The notes under the pieces were generated by a model that did no database searches, was not told the DNA's origin, and saw only the letters and a list, made by a program, of their open reading frames with translations. A DNA stretch of 64,000 bases from Goleter apudmare HA4340-LM2 (GTDB taxonomy: Bacteria; Cyanobacteriota; Cyanobacteriia; Cyanobacteriales; Nostocaceae): assembly GCA_019359495.1 (NCBI GenBank), contig JAHHHF010000087.1:50573-114572 (forward strand), in the 5' to 3' direction. Every line of letters starts with the position of its first letter. The first letter of the stretch is position 1. A program made the position numbers and the translations under genes. Shown in pieces: positions 19,301-28,933 of the stretch.

Positions 19301-21882
19301 GCCTGTGCTAACACTACCTCTACAAATTTCTCCATCTGGTCAAAGTCACCAGCCAGGTATGCTGCTTCTGCGGCGGTTTCATACAAAGCTAGAGTTAACT
19401 CATATTTTCTTTCCCAGCTATCATCAGCTAATAATTCAATGCCAGTAGTTAAATATTTCATCGCAGTGGAATAAGCTGTTGATGCTAATGCTTTACGTCC
19501 AGCAGTGAGATTCATCACAGCTAGGTCATCACGCTTATTTTGATGGGTAATAAATTCCACTGCAACATTGAATTGATTCACTAGTTCAAAAATCTTTTCT
19601 TCCCGTTCTGCAACTGGAATATTATTTAATAACAATATTCCTATTTTCAGGTGAATTGGTTTTCTTTCGTCTTCAGGAATTAGTGAATAAGCAGCTTGCT
19701 GTACTCGGTCGTGGATAAATTTGTATCGAGGCAGTGCGAAGTTGCTAAGTGGTAATCCTTCAGACTGCTGACTCTCAATATTTTCTAATGAGATGTGACC
19801 ATCTTGAAATAATTTGTAAACCTCATTTTGAGGTACGATTAATCCTTCGTGTAAAGCTATCCACAAGTCAGATGCTGTATCGACTGCTGATTTCTCATGT
19901 ACTATAGCAAGAGTCTTCAAGTCAAATTCATTACCAATACAGGCTGCAAATTTTAAGGCTTCTTGAGTGATTTTTGGCAGCTTCTCTATTTGTACTGCCA
20001 TAAATTCAACCACATCATCTGTGAGTGCTAAAACTTGTAATTGTGAAAGATCATACTGCCAACATTTGTCCTCAAAGCTAAATGTAATTAAGCCATCTTT
20101 ATGTAGAGATTTGAGAAATTGATTAGTGAAAAATGGATTGCCTTTAGTTTTGGCAAACACCATTTGTGTCAATGGTACAGCTAATAATTCTTCACAGCAT
20201 AAAGCATCAGCTATGAGACAGTTTAAATCATTTTGACTTAATGGCTTCAAAATAATATTATTAACAGTTGCCCCTGATTTTTCAATTTCTTGTAATGTTA
20301 GACAAAGGGGATGCGCTGGAGAAACTTCGTTATCTCTATACGCACCAAGCAGTAATAAACTTCCTTGGTGTTCACCGGATTGATGAATCTCACCTGTAAG
20401 AGGAATAGATGTAGTTTCACTCATTAGCAACTGAATGAATTTTAAAGAAGTTACATCTGCCCATTGCAAGTCATCGATAAACAGTACTAAGGGATGTTCT
20501 TTAGTGCTGAATACTTGAACAAATCTCTGAAATAATAAGTTGAAACGATTTTGGGCAGCACTTCCAGAAAGTTCAGTCACTTCTGGTTGCTTGCCAATAA
20601 TTAGTTCCAGTTCAGGAATGACATCAATCATTACCTGACTTTGTGTACCCAATGCTGATAGAATTTTGGTCTTCCACTCTTGAACTTGGGCATCGGTTTC
20701 ACTTAGTAATTGCCCGATTAAATCCCGAAAAGCTTGCACTAATCCTGATAAAGGTATGTCCTTTTGAAACTGGTCAAATTTCCCTTTAATGAAGTAACTA
20801 CGTTGTCTGGCAATGGGTTTATGAACTTCATTGATGACGGCGGTTTTGCCAATACCAGAGAACCCAGAAACCAGCATCATTTCAGTTGCACCCTCTGTAA
20901 CCCTTTTAAAGGCTGCAAGTAAGGTTTCTAATTCACGTTGGCGACCATAGAGTTTTTCGGGGATGATGAAACTGTCTGAGATGTCTTGTGTTGCTAATTC
21001 AAAGGCAGCAATGCCAGTATCTTGCCACTGGTCGCGGCATAACTCTAAATCGTGTTTGAGTCCGTAGGAACTTTGGTAGCGGTCTTCGGCATTTTTTGCC
21101 ATCAGCTTGCTGATAATATCAGACAAAATTGGCGGAATGTTAGTGTTAATGCTGCTGGCTTTTGGTGGTTCTTTAGCAATGTGGCAGTGAACTAACTCCA
21201 TTGGGTCATCAGTACTGAAGGGTAACTGTCCGGTGAGGAGTTCAAAGAAGGTGACACCCAAGGAGTAAAAGTCGGTACGGTAATCGATACCCCGGTTCAT
21301 TCTTCCCGTTTGTTCCGGAGAAATGTAAGCTAGGGTTCCTTCTAAGACATTAGGGTTAGTGAGGGATTGAACTTCTCTGGACAGAAGTGTGGCGATACTG
21401 AAGTCGATGATTCTGATTTCACCTGTGGAGGGTTTAATGAGGATGTTGGCAGGTTTAATGTCTTTATGAATGATGCGATCGCGGTGTAGTCCCTCTAATG
21501 TAGAAACAATTGCAATTGCAATAGGGAAAAACTCCCCTAAGGACAGAGGATCTGCAACAATTTTCTTTTCGTGCGATCGCCAGTCTGCGAGGGAGATACC
21601 GCCAAAGTCTTCCATCACTAGGGCGTAGCCGTTATGATAGTTTTCTAGGCTGTAGGGCTTGACTATTCCTGGTAGATTGAGGTTTTTGGTGATGGTGTAT
21701 TGATTGCGGAATTGCGCGATTTCTGCGAATGTAGGGTATTCATTCCGCATCAGTTTCAGGATGACTGATTGTTGGTCTTGTTCTCTGATGCCCCGATAAA
21801 CTAAGGTTTTACTACCTGAGTATATTTTTTCTGTGATGCGATAGCCAAAAATACTATAAGTTGTATCTAGTAATACTGTCAT
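16309..21882 (-). CDS. Ser/Thr kinase-AAA ATPase-GAF-histidine kinase multidomain sensor
   Basis: The 1857-residue protein joins two kinase types. A Hanks-type Ser/Thr kinase (residues about 10-275) has [11 protein letters not shown] and the DFG-equivalent IIDFS. A P-loop ATPase (about 312-560) has Walker A GFSGIGKT and Walker [14 protein letters not shown] long helical region (about 600-1330, TPR-like) follows, then a GAF domain (about 1390-1535), a coiled coil (about 1540-1595) and a histidine kinase core. That core has the H-box [19 protein letters not shown] near residue 1608, N-box [12 protein letters not shown] and [10 protein letters not shown]. Such proteins are frequent in Nostoc and few have known signals. 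It is convergent with the terpene synthase-P450 pair, so a link is only suggested by position. Confidence 0.93.
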   Translation of the reverse strand: MTVLLDTTYSIFGYRITEKIYSGSKTLVYRGIREQDQQSVILKLMRNEYPTFAEIAQFRNQYTITKNLNLPGIVKPYSLENYHNGYALVMEDFGGISLADWRSHEKKIVADPLSLGEFFPIAIAIVSTLEGLHRDRIIHKDIKPANILIKPSTGEIRIIDFSIATLLSREVQSLTNPNVLEGTLAYISPEQTGRMNRGIDYRTDFYSLGVTFFELLTGQLPFSTDDPMELVHCHIAKEPPKASSINTNIPPILSDIISKLMAKNAEDRYQSSYGLKHDLELCRDQWQDTGIAAFELATQDISDSFIIPEKLYGRQRELETLLAAFKRVTEGATEMMLVSGFSGIGKTAVINEVHKPIARQRSYFIKGKFDQFQKDIPLSGLVQAFRDLIGQLLSETDAQVQEWKTKILSALGTQSQVMIDVIPELELIIGKQPEVTELSGSAAQNRFNLLFQRFVQVFSTKEHPLVLFIDDLQWADVTSLKFIQLLMSETTSIPLTGEIHQSGEHQGSLLLLGAYRDNEVSPAHPLCLTLQEIEKSGATVNNIILKPLSQNDLNCLIADALCCEELLAVPLTQMVFAKTKGNPFFTNQFLKSLHKDGLITFSFEDKCWQYDLSQLQVLALTDDVVEFMAVQIEKLPKITQEALKFAACIGNEFDLKTLAIVHEKSAVDTASDLWIALHEGLIVPQNEVYKLFQDGHISLENIESQQSEGLPLSNFALPRYKFIHDRVQQAAYSLIPEDERKPIHLKIGILLLNNIPVAEREEKIFELVNQFNVAVEFITHQNKRDDLAVMNLTAGRKALASTAYSTAMKYLTTGIELLADDSWERKYELTLALYETAAEAAYLAGDFDQMEKFVEVVLAQAKTLLEKVKVIEIKIKALGMQNKALEAVNAGLDFLKLLGVALPENPSQSDVQLAMAEVALKMDGRNIEDLLDLPEMTEGTNLAIMHILSSLSVSVYQTNPQLFLLIILKKIELSLKYGNTPLSAYAYVIYGLILCGSIGDIESGYKVGNLALRLTDKFNAQELEAKMTLIFYGAISHWKEHVKNTLNHLLQGYSVGLQTGDLEFASHCLYNHCYAAYFIGQELTSLESAMAIYSNAIFHIKQKRSFIWHGIYWQSVLNLLQATENPCILIGKAYNEDKMLPVHQKVQDRTGLLYLYSNKLFLAYLFCDFEQAIKNSQLAENYLENGVGNQIVPLVYFYDSLARLAVYSDASHSEQQHILNRVLTTQVKIYKWADHAPMNYLHKFYLVKAEQHRVLNQYLDAIECYDRAISLAKEHEYLNEEALANELAARFYLEWGKNKIAQTYLTDAYYCYSRWGAKAKVEDLAKRYPQLLTPILQQEKLGFQPSEKTTHSHSKSLSSLSNQQTIIASKTSISDSLDLASVVKASQALSGEIELEQLISTLMRVVMENAGASKGALILSKGNNLNLKLTAVSSNANTKFPATNLESSNDVPITLINYVKRTLETLVVDDAKADISLIDDRYIIREQPKSLLCIPIINQNKMLGIIYLENNLTTGAFTRDRIELLKLLTTQAAISLENAILYTNLAEANENLEEYNHKLEEKVEERTHELNEKNQDLQQTLEELQRTQTQLIQSEKMSSLGQMVAGIAHEINNPINFIHGNIAHASEYVKDLLDLISIYQQEYPHPSPLIEDKNEEIDIEFLVEDLPKLLDSMKVGSSRIRNIVLGLRNFSRLDESEMKPVDIHEGIDNTLMILQHRINEQNNRREIEVVKEFGKLPEVSCYAGQLNQVFMNIISNAIDALEEGTKNSQSDTPIIRISTELVDNHTVKIRIADNGSGMNEAIRQKVFDPFFTTKPIGSGTGLGLSISYQVVVDKHKGKLTCSSILGEGTEFVIEIPM

Positions 21883-22012
21883 GACAGCCTATCTTCATAC
21901 TCTTGTTTCTATACTTGAGTATTCCCATCAAGCAAGTGACAATATCATTCAATTTCATAAAATCTTATTATTTTGTTCGGTAACTTACTAGTTTTTACGC
22001 AAATTCACCATG

Positions 22013-22060
22013 AAAAAACCTGCCGTTCACTTGAACTAAAGAGTATACTCTGGCAGGTTT
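22013..22060 (-). terminator. Rho-independent terminator of the response regulator gene
   Basis: AAACCTGCC (22016-22024) and GGCAGGTTT (22052-22060) form a 9-bp stem. Read on the minus strand the stem is followed by a T-run (complement of the A-run at 22013-22018). It lies downstream of the response regulator at 22133-22771. Confidence 0.7.
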
Positions 22061-22132
22061 AATGCGTTTAGGGTTGTATAGTTTAAGAACAAGAGCGATG
22101 CCTAGGTCGGGCTACGCCTATGCCAAAAAATG

Positions 22133-22771
22133 CTACTTGATTTTTTGTTTAATAAAGGTCACAACTTGAGCTAGCTGTTTCTTTAAACCGTCAATTTCTG
22201 CTTGCATCTTGCTAATTTTTTCATTAAGCAACTTCACCTCTTCTGCGGAGGAAGTTGTTTCAGCGACAGGAGTTGCTACTGCAACATTGCCAGTACTAGG
22301 AGTAGCGACTGTGCTATTAGTAGCGTTAGCAACTGCCACTGTGCCGTTTTTAGCAGCAGGAACAGCTCCTACCAAGACTGGTTCTGAGCGTGGCTGTTTC
22401 GCCTTAGCCATTGCTGTCTTAATCGCATTAATGAGTTGTTTCTGGTCAAAAGGCTTGCCGAGAAATTCAAAATATTCAAAGGGTTCAGAAATTTTCTCTG
22501 TCACCTCTTCCTTGCGACCAGACATGATCACTAAGGGAATCTTTCTTAACTCCGAGTTGGCTTGAATTTGTTGGAATACTTCCCAACCACTCATTTTAGG
22601 TAAAAGGAAATCTAACATAATCAAGCTGAGTTTTTCCTGAAGGATGAAATTTAGTCCTTCTACACCGTCTTTTGCTTCTAGTACCTCGAAATTGCCAGGA
22701 GGCAACATCTCACGTACTTTTACCCTGACAACTGTAGTGTCATCTATAACTAGAATCTTATTACTTGCCAC
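22133..22771 (-). CDS. Response regulator with Ala/Thr-rich linker and C-terminal coiled coil
   Basis: The 212-residue protein has an N-terminal receiver domain: acidic pair VIDD, phospho-acceptor Asp in LIMLDFLLPKMSGWEV, the Ser of VIMSG and the conserved Lys of FLGKPFD. There is no DNA-binding output domain. A low-complexity linker rich in Ala, Val and Thr (about 130-175) is followed by a short coiled coil (VKLLNEKISKMQAEIDGLKK) and a hydrophobic end. It could be a CheY-like or scaffold-type regulator. It lies behind a large kinase gene on the same strand and is divergent from lipA. Its partner kinase is unknown. Confidence 0.88.
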   Translation of the reverse strand: MASNKILVIDDTTVVRVKVREMLPPGNFEVLEAKDGVEGLNFILQEKLSLIMLDFLLPKMSGWEVFQQIQANSELRKIPLVIMSGRKEEVTEKISEPFEYFEFLGKPFDQKQLINAIKTAMAKAKQPRSEPVLVGAVPAAKNGTVAVANATNSTVATPSTGNVAVATPVAETTSSAEEVKLLNEKISKMQAEIDGLKKQLAQVVTFIKQKIK

Positions 22772-22949
22772 GACTGATTACTCTAACAGAAACTGTAGGT
22801 TTAGATGGCGAATTTGCCGATTGAGCTTGAGAATCCCCCCACTATATCCAACATTTATCTTGATTGGGGGATAGTATATTCCGGTATAAGTGAGAATTTT
22901 TTAGGTGTTTTATGAAACTTTTACTGGGGTATGGGGCATTCAACATTGG

Positions 22950-22978
22950 GTAGAGACGTAGAATTGCTACATCTCTAC
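22950..22978. repeat. Short palindrome, AGACGTAGC family copy 2
   Basis: GTAGAGACGTAG and CTACATCTCTAC pair with one mismatch. It lies in the divergent region upstream of lipA and is related to 1786-1806 and 30551-30577. Confidence 0.6.
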
Positions 22979-23025
22979 ATCCTTGTGTCAACATGAGAAA
23001 TTGAATTGAGAGTTTTGAATTATTT

Positions 23026-23934
23026 ATGACCTCTTCACCACAAGCCCAACTGAAGTCAGAAATTATGGCGATGCCTAGCTGGTTGCGTCGCTCTATTGGC
23101 AAGGCTAGTGAGATTTCTACCGTACAACGCATTATTAAGCAACGCCAAATTCACACCATTTGTGAAGAAGGACGCTGCCCTAACCGGGGAGAGTGCTACG
23201 CCCAAAAAACGGCTACTTTCTTACTGATGGGGCCAATATGCACTCGCTCTTGCGCTTTTTGTCAAGTAGATAAAGGTCATGCACCGATGCCTGTTGATTT
23301 AGAGGAACCACAAAAGGTAGCTGAAGCGGTAAAGCTGCTGGGATTACGTTATGTGGTGCTGACCTCGGTAGCCCGTGATGATTTACCAGACCAAGGTGCT
23401 GGGCATTTTGTGCAGACAATGGAGACTATCCGCCAACTGAATATAGAAACTCAAATTGAAGTGCTGACACCAGATTTTTGGGGTGGTAGTGGTGCTGGGG
23501 AATCAGGTCAACGCCAGCGCATAGCCATGATTATGGAAGCCAAGCCATCCTGTTTCAATCACAACATTGAGACAGTGCGACGCTTAACTGGCCCTGTGCG
23601 CCGGGGTGCGAAGTACGATCGCTCTTTGCGGGTATTATCTATTGTGAAAGAGTTAGATCCTACTATTCCCACTAAATCAGGTTTGATGCTAGGACATGGA
23701 GAAACCACTGAAGAAGTTATCACAACGATGACCGATTTAAGAGCAGTAGGATGCGATCGCTTAACAATCGGTCAGTATATGCGTCCTTCCTTAGAACACC
23801 TACCAGTGCAAAAATACTGGACTCCAGAAGAATTTCAGCAACTAGGCAACACCGCCAAGCAAATGGGATTTAGCCACGTCCGTTCTGGCCCCTTGGTTCG
23901 CAGTTCCTACCATGCAGGGGAAGAGGAAAGATAG
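23026..23934 (+). CDS. lipA: Lipoyl synthase (radical SAM)
   Basis: LipA inserts two sulfur atoms into protein-bound octanoyl groups, making the lipoyl cofactor of 2-oxoacid dehydrogenases and the glycine cleavage system. The 302-residue product has both iron-sulfur motifs: the auxiliary-cluster cysteines in [12 protein letters not shown] and the radical SAM motif CTRSCAFC. The C-terminal RSSYHA carries the conserved Ser that ligates the auxiliary cluster. [23 protein letters not shown] is a family core block. The ATG at 23026 has no clear ribosome-binding site. A second in-frame ATG at residue 14 is an alternative. Confidence 0.96.
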   Translation: MTSSPQAQLKSEIMAMPSWLRRSIGKASEISTVQRIIKQRQIHTICEEGRCPNRGECYAQKTATFLLMGPICTRSCAFCQVDKGHAPMPVDLEEPQKVAEAVKLLGLRYVVLTSVARDDLPDQGAGHFVQTMETIRQLNIETQIEVLTPDFWGGSGAGESGQRQRIAMIMEAKPSCFNHNIETVRRLTGPVRRGAKYDRSLRVLSIVKELDPTIPTKSGLMLGHGETTEEVITTMTDLRAVGCDRLTIGQYMRPSLEHLPVQKYWTPEEFQQLGNTAKQMGFSHVRSGPLVRSSYHAGEEER

Positions 23935-23957
23935 GTGTCAAGGGTCAAGGATCAGGA

Positions 23958-23996
23958 GACGCGATTATACTCTTACGAGAAGCCGCTCTACGAGCG
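23958..23996. repeat. 39-bp interspersed repeat, copy 1
   Basis: The block from GACGCGATTATACTCT to AGCCGCTCTACGAGCG recurs with one difference at 43936-43974. It contains the palindromic CGCTCTACGAGCG core. It lies just after the lipA stop codon. Confidence 0.7.
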
Positions 23997-24031
23997 TCTA
24001 CGCGTCTGTACTCCAAATTTTGAATTAATTC

Positions 24032-24097
24032 GTGCCCAATGACGCCAGTTTGCTTAAGTCGGGAAACCCGCCCACGCAACTGGCTCCCCAATGCCCT
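24032..24097. repeat. Interspersed repeat, 'CTACAAG-CGGGAAACC' family copy 3
   Basis: The core TTAAGTCGGGAAACCCGCCC, flanked by GTGCCCAATGACGCC and CAACTGGCTCCCCAATGCCC, matches the copies at 4855, 12387 and 41941. It lies between lipA and psaX. Confidence 0.75.
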
Positions 24098-24190
24098 ATT
24101 CCCCTTCCCTATATATTTTTAAAGAAAATGGCTAATTGGTGCGCCTGTTTGGTATTTCTTAAAAAGTCCTGATATTTAGGAGAACAACTG

Positions 24191-24301
24191 ATGACTGCTA
24201 AAGGTGATAAACCAAATTACGCTTTCCGCACGGGTTGGGCATTGTTTTTGTTAGCTATCAACTTCTTGGTAGCTGCTTATTATTTCCATATCATCGAATA
24301 G
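24191..24301 (+). CDS. psaX: Photosystem I subunit PsaX
   Basis: A 36-residue frame begins MTAKGDKPNYAFRTGWALFL, has one hydrophobic helix (about 15-31, WALFLLAINFLVAAYYF) and ends HIIE. The pattern K-x-x-K/D-P-x-YAFRT-x-WA-LLAINFLVAAYYF matches the small PsaX subunit known from photosystem I of thermophilic and filamentous cyanobacteria. There it is a peripheral single-helix subunit in the thylakoid membrane. A purine-rich site (AGGAGAAC) lies about ten bases upstream. The gene is absent from some unicellular cyanobacteria. It is convergent with the LivH-type gene, 21 bases away. Confidence 0.92.
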   Translation: MTAKGDKPNYAFRTGWALFLLAINFLVAAYYFHIIE

Positions 24302-24322
24302 TTAGCATCTGAGAGGTGCTGC

Positions 24323-25207
24323 TCAAATCGTGCCTTTGAATAAACCCTTGGGACGAATGAGCAGCACCAAAATCATAATTAATAGGGCCACGCCTTGTTT
24401 ATACTGTGAACCCAGAAAAGGGGTGCTGACTTCTTGAGCGATGCCAATGATCAAAGCTGCGGCGATCGCACCGTAGGGGTTGCCAATACCGCCTAAAATT
24501 ACAGAGGCGAATAATGGTAAAATCAAGAACCAACCCATATTTGGGCGCACCGCAGTAATTAACCCGTACATACTACCGCCCAAGGATGTGAGCGTCCCAG
24601 CAATTAACCAAGTCCAAAAGATTACTTGGTCTACATTAATCCCAGAAACTCTAGCTAAGTCCAAATCATCAGCAACGGCTCGCATCGCCTTACCGATTTT
24701 CGTGTTTTGCAGTAGATAGTGCAGTCCCAAAATTGCCAGTACTGCCAAACCTAGTACTATCAACTGGTTTTGTGGCACTTTTAAACCCAAAATATCTAAG
24801 GCAGAAGTGACGGGAACATCATAGGTTTGGTTTTTGCCGCCCCAAATTAAGATAATACCGTTGCGAAGAAATAATGCCAGTCCAATCGAGATAATAATCA
24901 GCGTCGTCGAATTAGCGCGGATAGAGCGCATCTTTGACCACAGCAATTTTTCTGAAAGTAACATTGCTGCTACTGTTCCCGCCATTGCCAAGATCATTGA
25001 CAGCCAAATATTTACTCCTAGGGTATTGACCAGGAAAGTTAAATAGGCTCCCAAAGTCAGAAAGTCACCGTGCGCGAAATTAGATAACCGTAAAATCCCA
25101 TAGGTAAGGGTAAGTCCGACTGCTGCTAGGGCAATAATGCTCCCCACAGCAATCCCGTTAATAATTAATTGAGAGAATTGTGTTAATTGAGCAATTTGTA
25201 TATCCAT
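24323..25207 (-). CDS. Branched-chain/neutral amino acid ABC transporter permease (LivH type)
   Basis: The 294-residue membrane protein has about eight hydrophobic segments. It carries the LivH signatures AAVGLTLTYGILRLSNFAHGDF near the N-terminus and the cytoplasmic loop TKIGKAMRAVADDLDLARVSGI that contacts the ATPases. LFASVILGGIGNPYGA and the LIRPKGLF C-terminus complete the pattern. In Anabaena, LivH/LivM-type permeases belong to the Nat uptake system for hydrophobic amino acids. No binding protein or ATPase gene lies next to it here, so partners must be encoded elsewhere. I leave the symbol blank because which Nat permease this is cannot be told. Confidence 0.9.
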   Translation of the reverse strand: MDIQIAQLTQFSQLIINGIAVGSIIALAAVGLTLTYGILRLSNFAHGDFLTLGAYLTFLVNTLGVNIWLSMILAMAGTVAAMLLSEKLLWSKMRSIRANSTTLIIISIGLALFLRNGIILIWGGKNQTYDVPVTSALDILGLKVPQNQLIVLGLAVLAILGLHYLLQNTKIGKAMRAVADDLDLARVSGINVDQVIFWTWLIAGTLTSLGGSMYGLITAVRPNMGWFLILPLFASVILGGIGNPYGAIAAALIIGIAQEVSTPFLGSQYKQGVALLIMILVLLIRPKGLFKGTI

Positions 25208-25389
25208 AGTTCTAAGATCTTCTTCAGAAATACTAGGTGTGTGATTTCATACAATAATTTGTGAGATCCTCGTCACATTCGACACTATAAGTTATGCTTT
25301 ATAAATGAAAAAGGTTTGTGCGCTAATATACACCTAATCCTGTTCGCACAAAAGTGCGAAGCTAAACTTGTTCGGCGGTCTAGTTGACC

Positions 25390-27204
25390 ATGCAGCAGTA
25401 TTCAAGCTTACCAGAACAAAACTCACAGATAGATGCAACACCAACACTTTTGATCAAAATCCAGCAACTCCGTGCCGAGTTGTGGCTGGAAAGCAGCTTG
25501 AACCAGTTGCAAAAGCACCTCAATGAGTGCCTCCTTTCTGCTAGTACCACTGTGCCACAGCCAGGAGCCGCAGAAGCAGCAATTTTTCAAACCTTGGTCA
25601 ACGATCTCAACAGTGCTCTGAACACCAGTAAGGTAGCCGTCGCGTTGTTTCAACCACAAGCAAGCGTCGGGAAAGTTTGTTATGTTTCTTCTTCATCCCG
25701 GCGAGCGCAACGTCCGTTTTTAGAAGTCACGGACAAGAAAGGGAAAAAACTACGCTTGCGATCGCAAGACCCAATAGAACTGGAAAATTTGCAGCATCTG
25801 GAAAAGCAACAACCGCCCAGTGCTTGGCAGATAGCCGATGATGCTGGCGACGCTATAGGTTGGCTAATTATCTCCACAGCACCTGTCAATTCGGATTGCG
25901 AGTTACTCCAAGGATCGCAAGCTCAACTCAGATCGCAATTGCTCTCACGGGCCGCCGCACAGTTTACTGTAGCTTTGGCACAACTGAGGCAAATCCAACT
26001 TTTGCAACAAAAGTCGCAACACTTAAGTAATTCTAATCGGGAACTAGAGCGCACCAATCAACTAAAAAATCAATTTTTGGCTAACACTAGTCACGAAATT
26101 CGCACACCCCTAAGTTCGATTATTGGTTTCACTCACCTACTTTTAGCTCAAGGCTACGATCCAACCAGAGAACGCCATCAAGAGTATTTAAATATTATTC
26201 AATCTAGTGGTAAGCATTTGTTAGGGTTGATCAACGATATTTTGGATCTCTCAAAGATTGAAGCCAATCAGCTGGAAGTGCAATGGGAAACAGTCAATTT
26301 GCCAGTGCTATGCCGTAATATTTTGGCATTGGTAAAAGAAAAAGCTGCTAACAAGGGCTTAAAATTGCTCTTAGATTTAGACCCCAATGTCACAACTCTA
26401 GTCGCTGACCCCTTGCGCCTCAAGCAAATGCTGTTAAATTTGCTCTTTAATGCCCTCAAGTTTACTACTACTGGAACTGTTGGCTTGAAGGTATTTATCA
26501 AAGGTGTATTTGTGCATTTTACAGTTTGGGATACGGGTACTGGCATCTCTCAAGAAGACCAGACTAAACTATTTCAACCCTATTTCCAAATTACTAACAG
26601 TGCAGTTAATCGGGAAGAAGGCACTGGTTTAGGATTAGTAGTAACTCGAAAACTTGCAGAAGTTCACGGTGGTTTCGTACAGGTGGAATCGGAAGTTGAA
26701 CGGGGTTCTAGCTTTACGATCATACTTCCCCTAACGCCGATGGGTGAGCCGTGGGTAGGAGAAGAAACTGAGAGTGATCAGGAAATAACATCAGCTTTAT
26801 CTTCCTCACTGCCGCTTCTGTCCATAACTCCAAATAATTCCCCAAAAATTTTGTTAGTGGAAGATGATTTACCCAATGCCCAATTGATGCAAATTTATTT
26901 AAGTAAATTAGGGTATCAAGTGACTTGGGTAAGTAGTGCATCTAAGATGTGGGAATTTCTGCAACGACTAGAACCCGCAGCTATTTTAATGGATGTCAGC
27001 TTGCCAGATGGCGATGGACTCAAATTAGTACAGGAACTGCGAGCAAGTCAACAGTATCAAAGGATTCCGATTATTGTGCAAACAGCAATGGCCATGAAAG
27101 GCGATCGCGAAACATGTCTCGCAGCTGGATTTAATGATTATATTTCTAAACCCATTGATTTACCACTTTTAGCAAGTTTAGTAGATAAATACTGTCAACG
27201 CTGA
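25390..27204 (+). CDS. Hybrid histidine kinase (GAF-like-HisKA-HATPase-REC)
   Basis: About 604 residues. The N-terminal ~205 residues form a GAF-like input region ending in a coiled coil (QHLSNSNRELERTNQLKNQF). The HisKA H-box is FLANTSHEIRTPLSSIIGFT. ATPase motifs are NLLFNALKFT, WDTGTGIS and GTGLGLVVTRKLAEVHGG. A C-terminal receiver has acidic residues VEDD, the phospho-acceptor Asp in AAILMDVSLPDGDGLKL and Lys in YISKPIDL. This is the classic hybrid layout for an internal phosphorelay. No membrane segment is seen. The ATG at 25390 is preferred; a TTG two codons earlier is possible. No nearby phosphotransfer protein was found. Confidence 0.92.
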   Translation: MQQYSSLPEQNSQIDATPTLLIKIQQLRAELWLESSLNQLQKHLNECLLSASTTVPQPGAAEAAIFQTLVNDLNSALNTSKVAVALFQPQASVGKVCYVSSSSRRAQRPFLEVTDKKGKKLRLRSQDPIELENLQHLEKQQPPSAWQIADDAGDAIGWLIISTAPVNSDCELLQGSQAQLRSQLLSRAAAQFTVALAQLRQIQLLQQKSQHLSNSNRELERTNQLKNQFLANTSHEIRTPLSSIIGFTHLLLAQGYDPTRERHQEYLNIIQSSGKHLLGLINDILDLSKIEANQLEVQWETVNLPVLCRNILALVKEKAANKGLKLLLDLDPNVTTLVADPLRLKQMLLNLLFNALKFTTTGTVGLKVFIKGVFVHFTVWDTGTGISQEDQTKLFQPYFQITNSAVNREEGTGLGLVVTRKLAEVHGGFVQVESEVERGSSFTIILPLTPMGEPWVGEETESDQEITSALSSSLPLLSITPNNSPKILLVEDDLPNAQLMQIYLSKLGYQVTWVSSASKMWEFLQRLEPAAILMDVSLPDGDGLKLVQELRASQQYQRIPIIVQTAMAMKGDRETCLAAGFNDYISKPIDLPLLASLVDKYCQR

Positions 27205-27376
27205 TTGTCATAATGAGAAATGGAGAAAATTCAAAATCAAAATAAATTTTGAATTTTGAAGAGAATACGCACTAAGGACAAAGCATATATCAGATTTTTC
27301 TTTGTGCCAAAGAGCTTTGATATTCCCTACCAAACATCCGCATTTTACTTAACTACAAAATACTATATGAGGTAGA

Positions 27377-27721
27377 TTACCACCCTTTTTCTGCTTGTTG
27401 AAAAACGTAAGCAGCTACTTCCATAATCTCTTGGGTGTTCAACTTAGTTTTAAAGGCAGGCATAGCATTTTTACCGTTCTGTACTTGGTGAATAATTGCC
27501 TGAATAGAATTTTGATCATACTTTTCCAAGTACATGGATAATGCTTCCTTTCTCAAGGTTTTTTGGCTAATGAGAATGTTTCCACCACCTATATGGCAAG
27601 CAGAACAGTTAGCATTGAAGATTTTGGCACCATTAGATGTTTCGGCGGCTATTGCTGGAAGAATAAATGTGAATCTAAATAGGGCGATCGCCAACAGTAA
27701 GATAAATAAAAGTAGTCTCAA
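27377..27721 (-). CDS. petJ: Cytochrome c6-like protein (TTG start)
   Basis: Cytochrome c6 is a soluble heme protein of the thylakoid lumen that carries electrons from cytochrome b6f to photosystem I or terminal oxidase. The product has a signal peptide (LLLFILLLAIALF to AIAAE), the heme-binding CSACH and the axial Met in NAMPAFK. Mature length is about 85 residues, as usual. There is no suitable ATG. A TTG at 27719-27721 has GAGGAG seven bases upstream and starts exactly at the signal peptide, so I prefer it to the 45-residue longer frame. The C-terminus (AEKGW) is divergent from well-known PetJ, so it may be a c6 variant. It lies downstream of petE. Confidence 0.85.
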   Translation of the reverse strand: MRLLLFILLLAIALFRFTFILPAIAAETSNGAKIFNANCSACHIGGGNILISQKTLRKEALSMYLEKYDQNSIQAIIHQVQNGKNAMPAFKTKLNTQEIMEVAAYVFQQAEKGW

Positions 27722-27824
27722 GACATTCTCCTCGCAACACTCCGGCAACTGACAACCGTCTTCAGTAAGTATTCTATGGCTGCTATAGGAATCCAATTTG
27801 ATATCTGAAAAAATCTCAGTATGT

Positions 27825-27902
27825 GTAGGGTGTGTTAGGCGCAAGCCGTAACACACCGAAAGCTTTGGGGGGGTGCGTTACGCTGTCGCTAACACACCCT
27901 AC
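27825..27902. repeat. Inverted-repeat element GTAGGGTGTGTTAG
   Basis: GTAGGGTGTGTTAG (27825-27838) and CTAACACACCCTAC (27889-27902) are perfect 14-bp inverted ends. Inner palindromic GCGTTACGC-type sequence lies between them. The 78-bp unit fits a small non-coding mobile element or REP-like repeat, placed upstream of the petJ-like gene. Confidence 0.8.
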
Positions 27903-28284
27903 GTATCTGTTCAAAAATCAAATATGAGTCCTATAGATGCTTTCAATATGGAATTAAAGATGCAGTTGCTAACTGCTATGTGTACTCTACCCTATGAAGT
28001 GCCAGTTTTTGTAGAGTATAAAAGCTAGCAAGCGAATCAGCGTTGCGCTCAAATATTTTTAGCTTTGAGGAAAATGGTTTGATCAAAAAATCTACGATTT
28101 TTGATTGTAAAAAAATTTTGCCTAAAATTGGCAGTGGCGAGTTTATCCCTTTAATTGCCGCGTGATGGTGAGCATTTTCGATAGGGGATAGGACTCGACA
28201 CTACCTATCTATAGTTTGAGTTAACCGGAGGTGCTAATTTCGCTCAATAATCTGGAAAATCTTGTGGTGTTGAAAGCGCTATCT
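27903..28284. other. Intergenic region between the petJ-like gene and petE
   Basis: No gene is seen. It should contain the end of the petE transcript and any separate petJ promoter. I could not identify a clear terminator hairpin or promoter here. Confidence 0.4.
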
Positions 28285-28704
28285 CTAGCCTTCGACAACG
28301 ATTTTACCAACCATACCAGCGCCACGATGAGGTTCGCAGTAGAAGGTGTATTCACCAGCAGGTGCATCTGCGGGGAAAGTGGTTTTTTGGCTTTGTCCAG
28401 GACTCATTAACAATTTCTTGTGAGATAGAGCCGTGGCTAGTGCAGCGTCTTTAGCAGGGTTTTTGGCAGCGTCAAACACAACATTATGGGGAGGAACTTT
28501 GTTGTTTACCCATTCGATGGTGTCGCCTGGTTTAATCGTCAGTTTTTTGGGTTCAAATGCTAGCAATCCTTTATCACTACCTAGTTTTACCTTGTAGGTT
28601 TCAGCAGCAGCGCTGGGAGTAAAAACAGCGAAGCTACTCACAACTAACAGGATTGTCAATACAGCTAAACCAAGGCGTCGCCAGCTTGCCGCAATTAATT
28701 TCAT
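28285..28704 (-). CDS. petE: Plastocyanin precursor
   Basis: Plastocyanin is the blue-copper carrier between cytochrome b6f and photosystem I in the thylakoid lumen. The 139-residue precursor has a signal peptide ([15 protein letters not shown] to SAAAE) and a mature domain of about 105 residues starting [12 protein letters not shown]. Copper ligands are visible: His in VPPHNVVFD, and Cys, His and Met in [11 protein letters not shown] good ribosome-binding site (AGGAGAG) precedes the ATG. The petE promoter of Anabaena is known to be copper-induced. It lies between psbV2-like and petJ-like genes, putting two interchangeable electron carriers side by side. Confidence 0.97.
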   Translation of the reverse strand: MKLIAASWRRLGLAVLTILLVVSSFAVFTPSAAAETYKVKLGSDKGLLAFEPKKLTIKPGDTIEWVNNKVPPHNVVFDAAKNPAKDAALATALSHKKLLMSPGQSQKTTFPADAPAGEYTFYCEPHRGAGMVGKIVVEG

Positions 28705-28933
28705 AGCTCTCTCCTAACAAATAGTCTTTCTCTTTCTCATTTTAAATACAATTAACGCCAAATATGACAATCTGTCGTAGATGCAATTTTTTTTTTAAGA
28801 TAGGGAGCACAATTTGATGGCAGATAATCTACACACAAAAGTAGATAAAAGTCAAGAAAACAGTAGGTAATTCTAGTCTAGATATGGATTAAAAGTACAA
28901 ATTTTGTTTTTTTTAGTCAGAATCTTGAGAACT
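28705..28933 (-). promoter_or_regulatory. petE upstream region
   Basis: This AT-rich gap upstream of petE contains a poly-A/T tract near 28787-28800 and must carry the petE promoter. Copper control is established for Anabaena petE, but no operator could be read out directly here. Confidence 0.4.
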
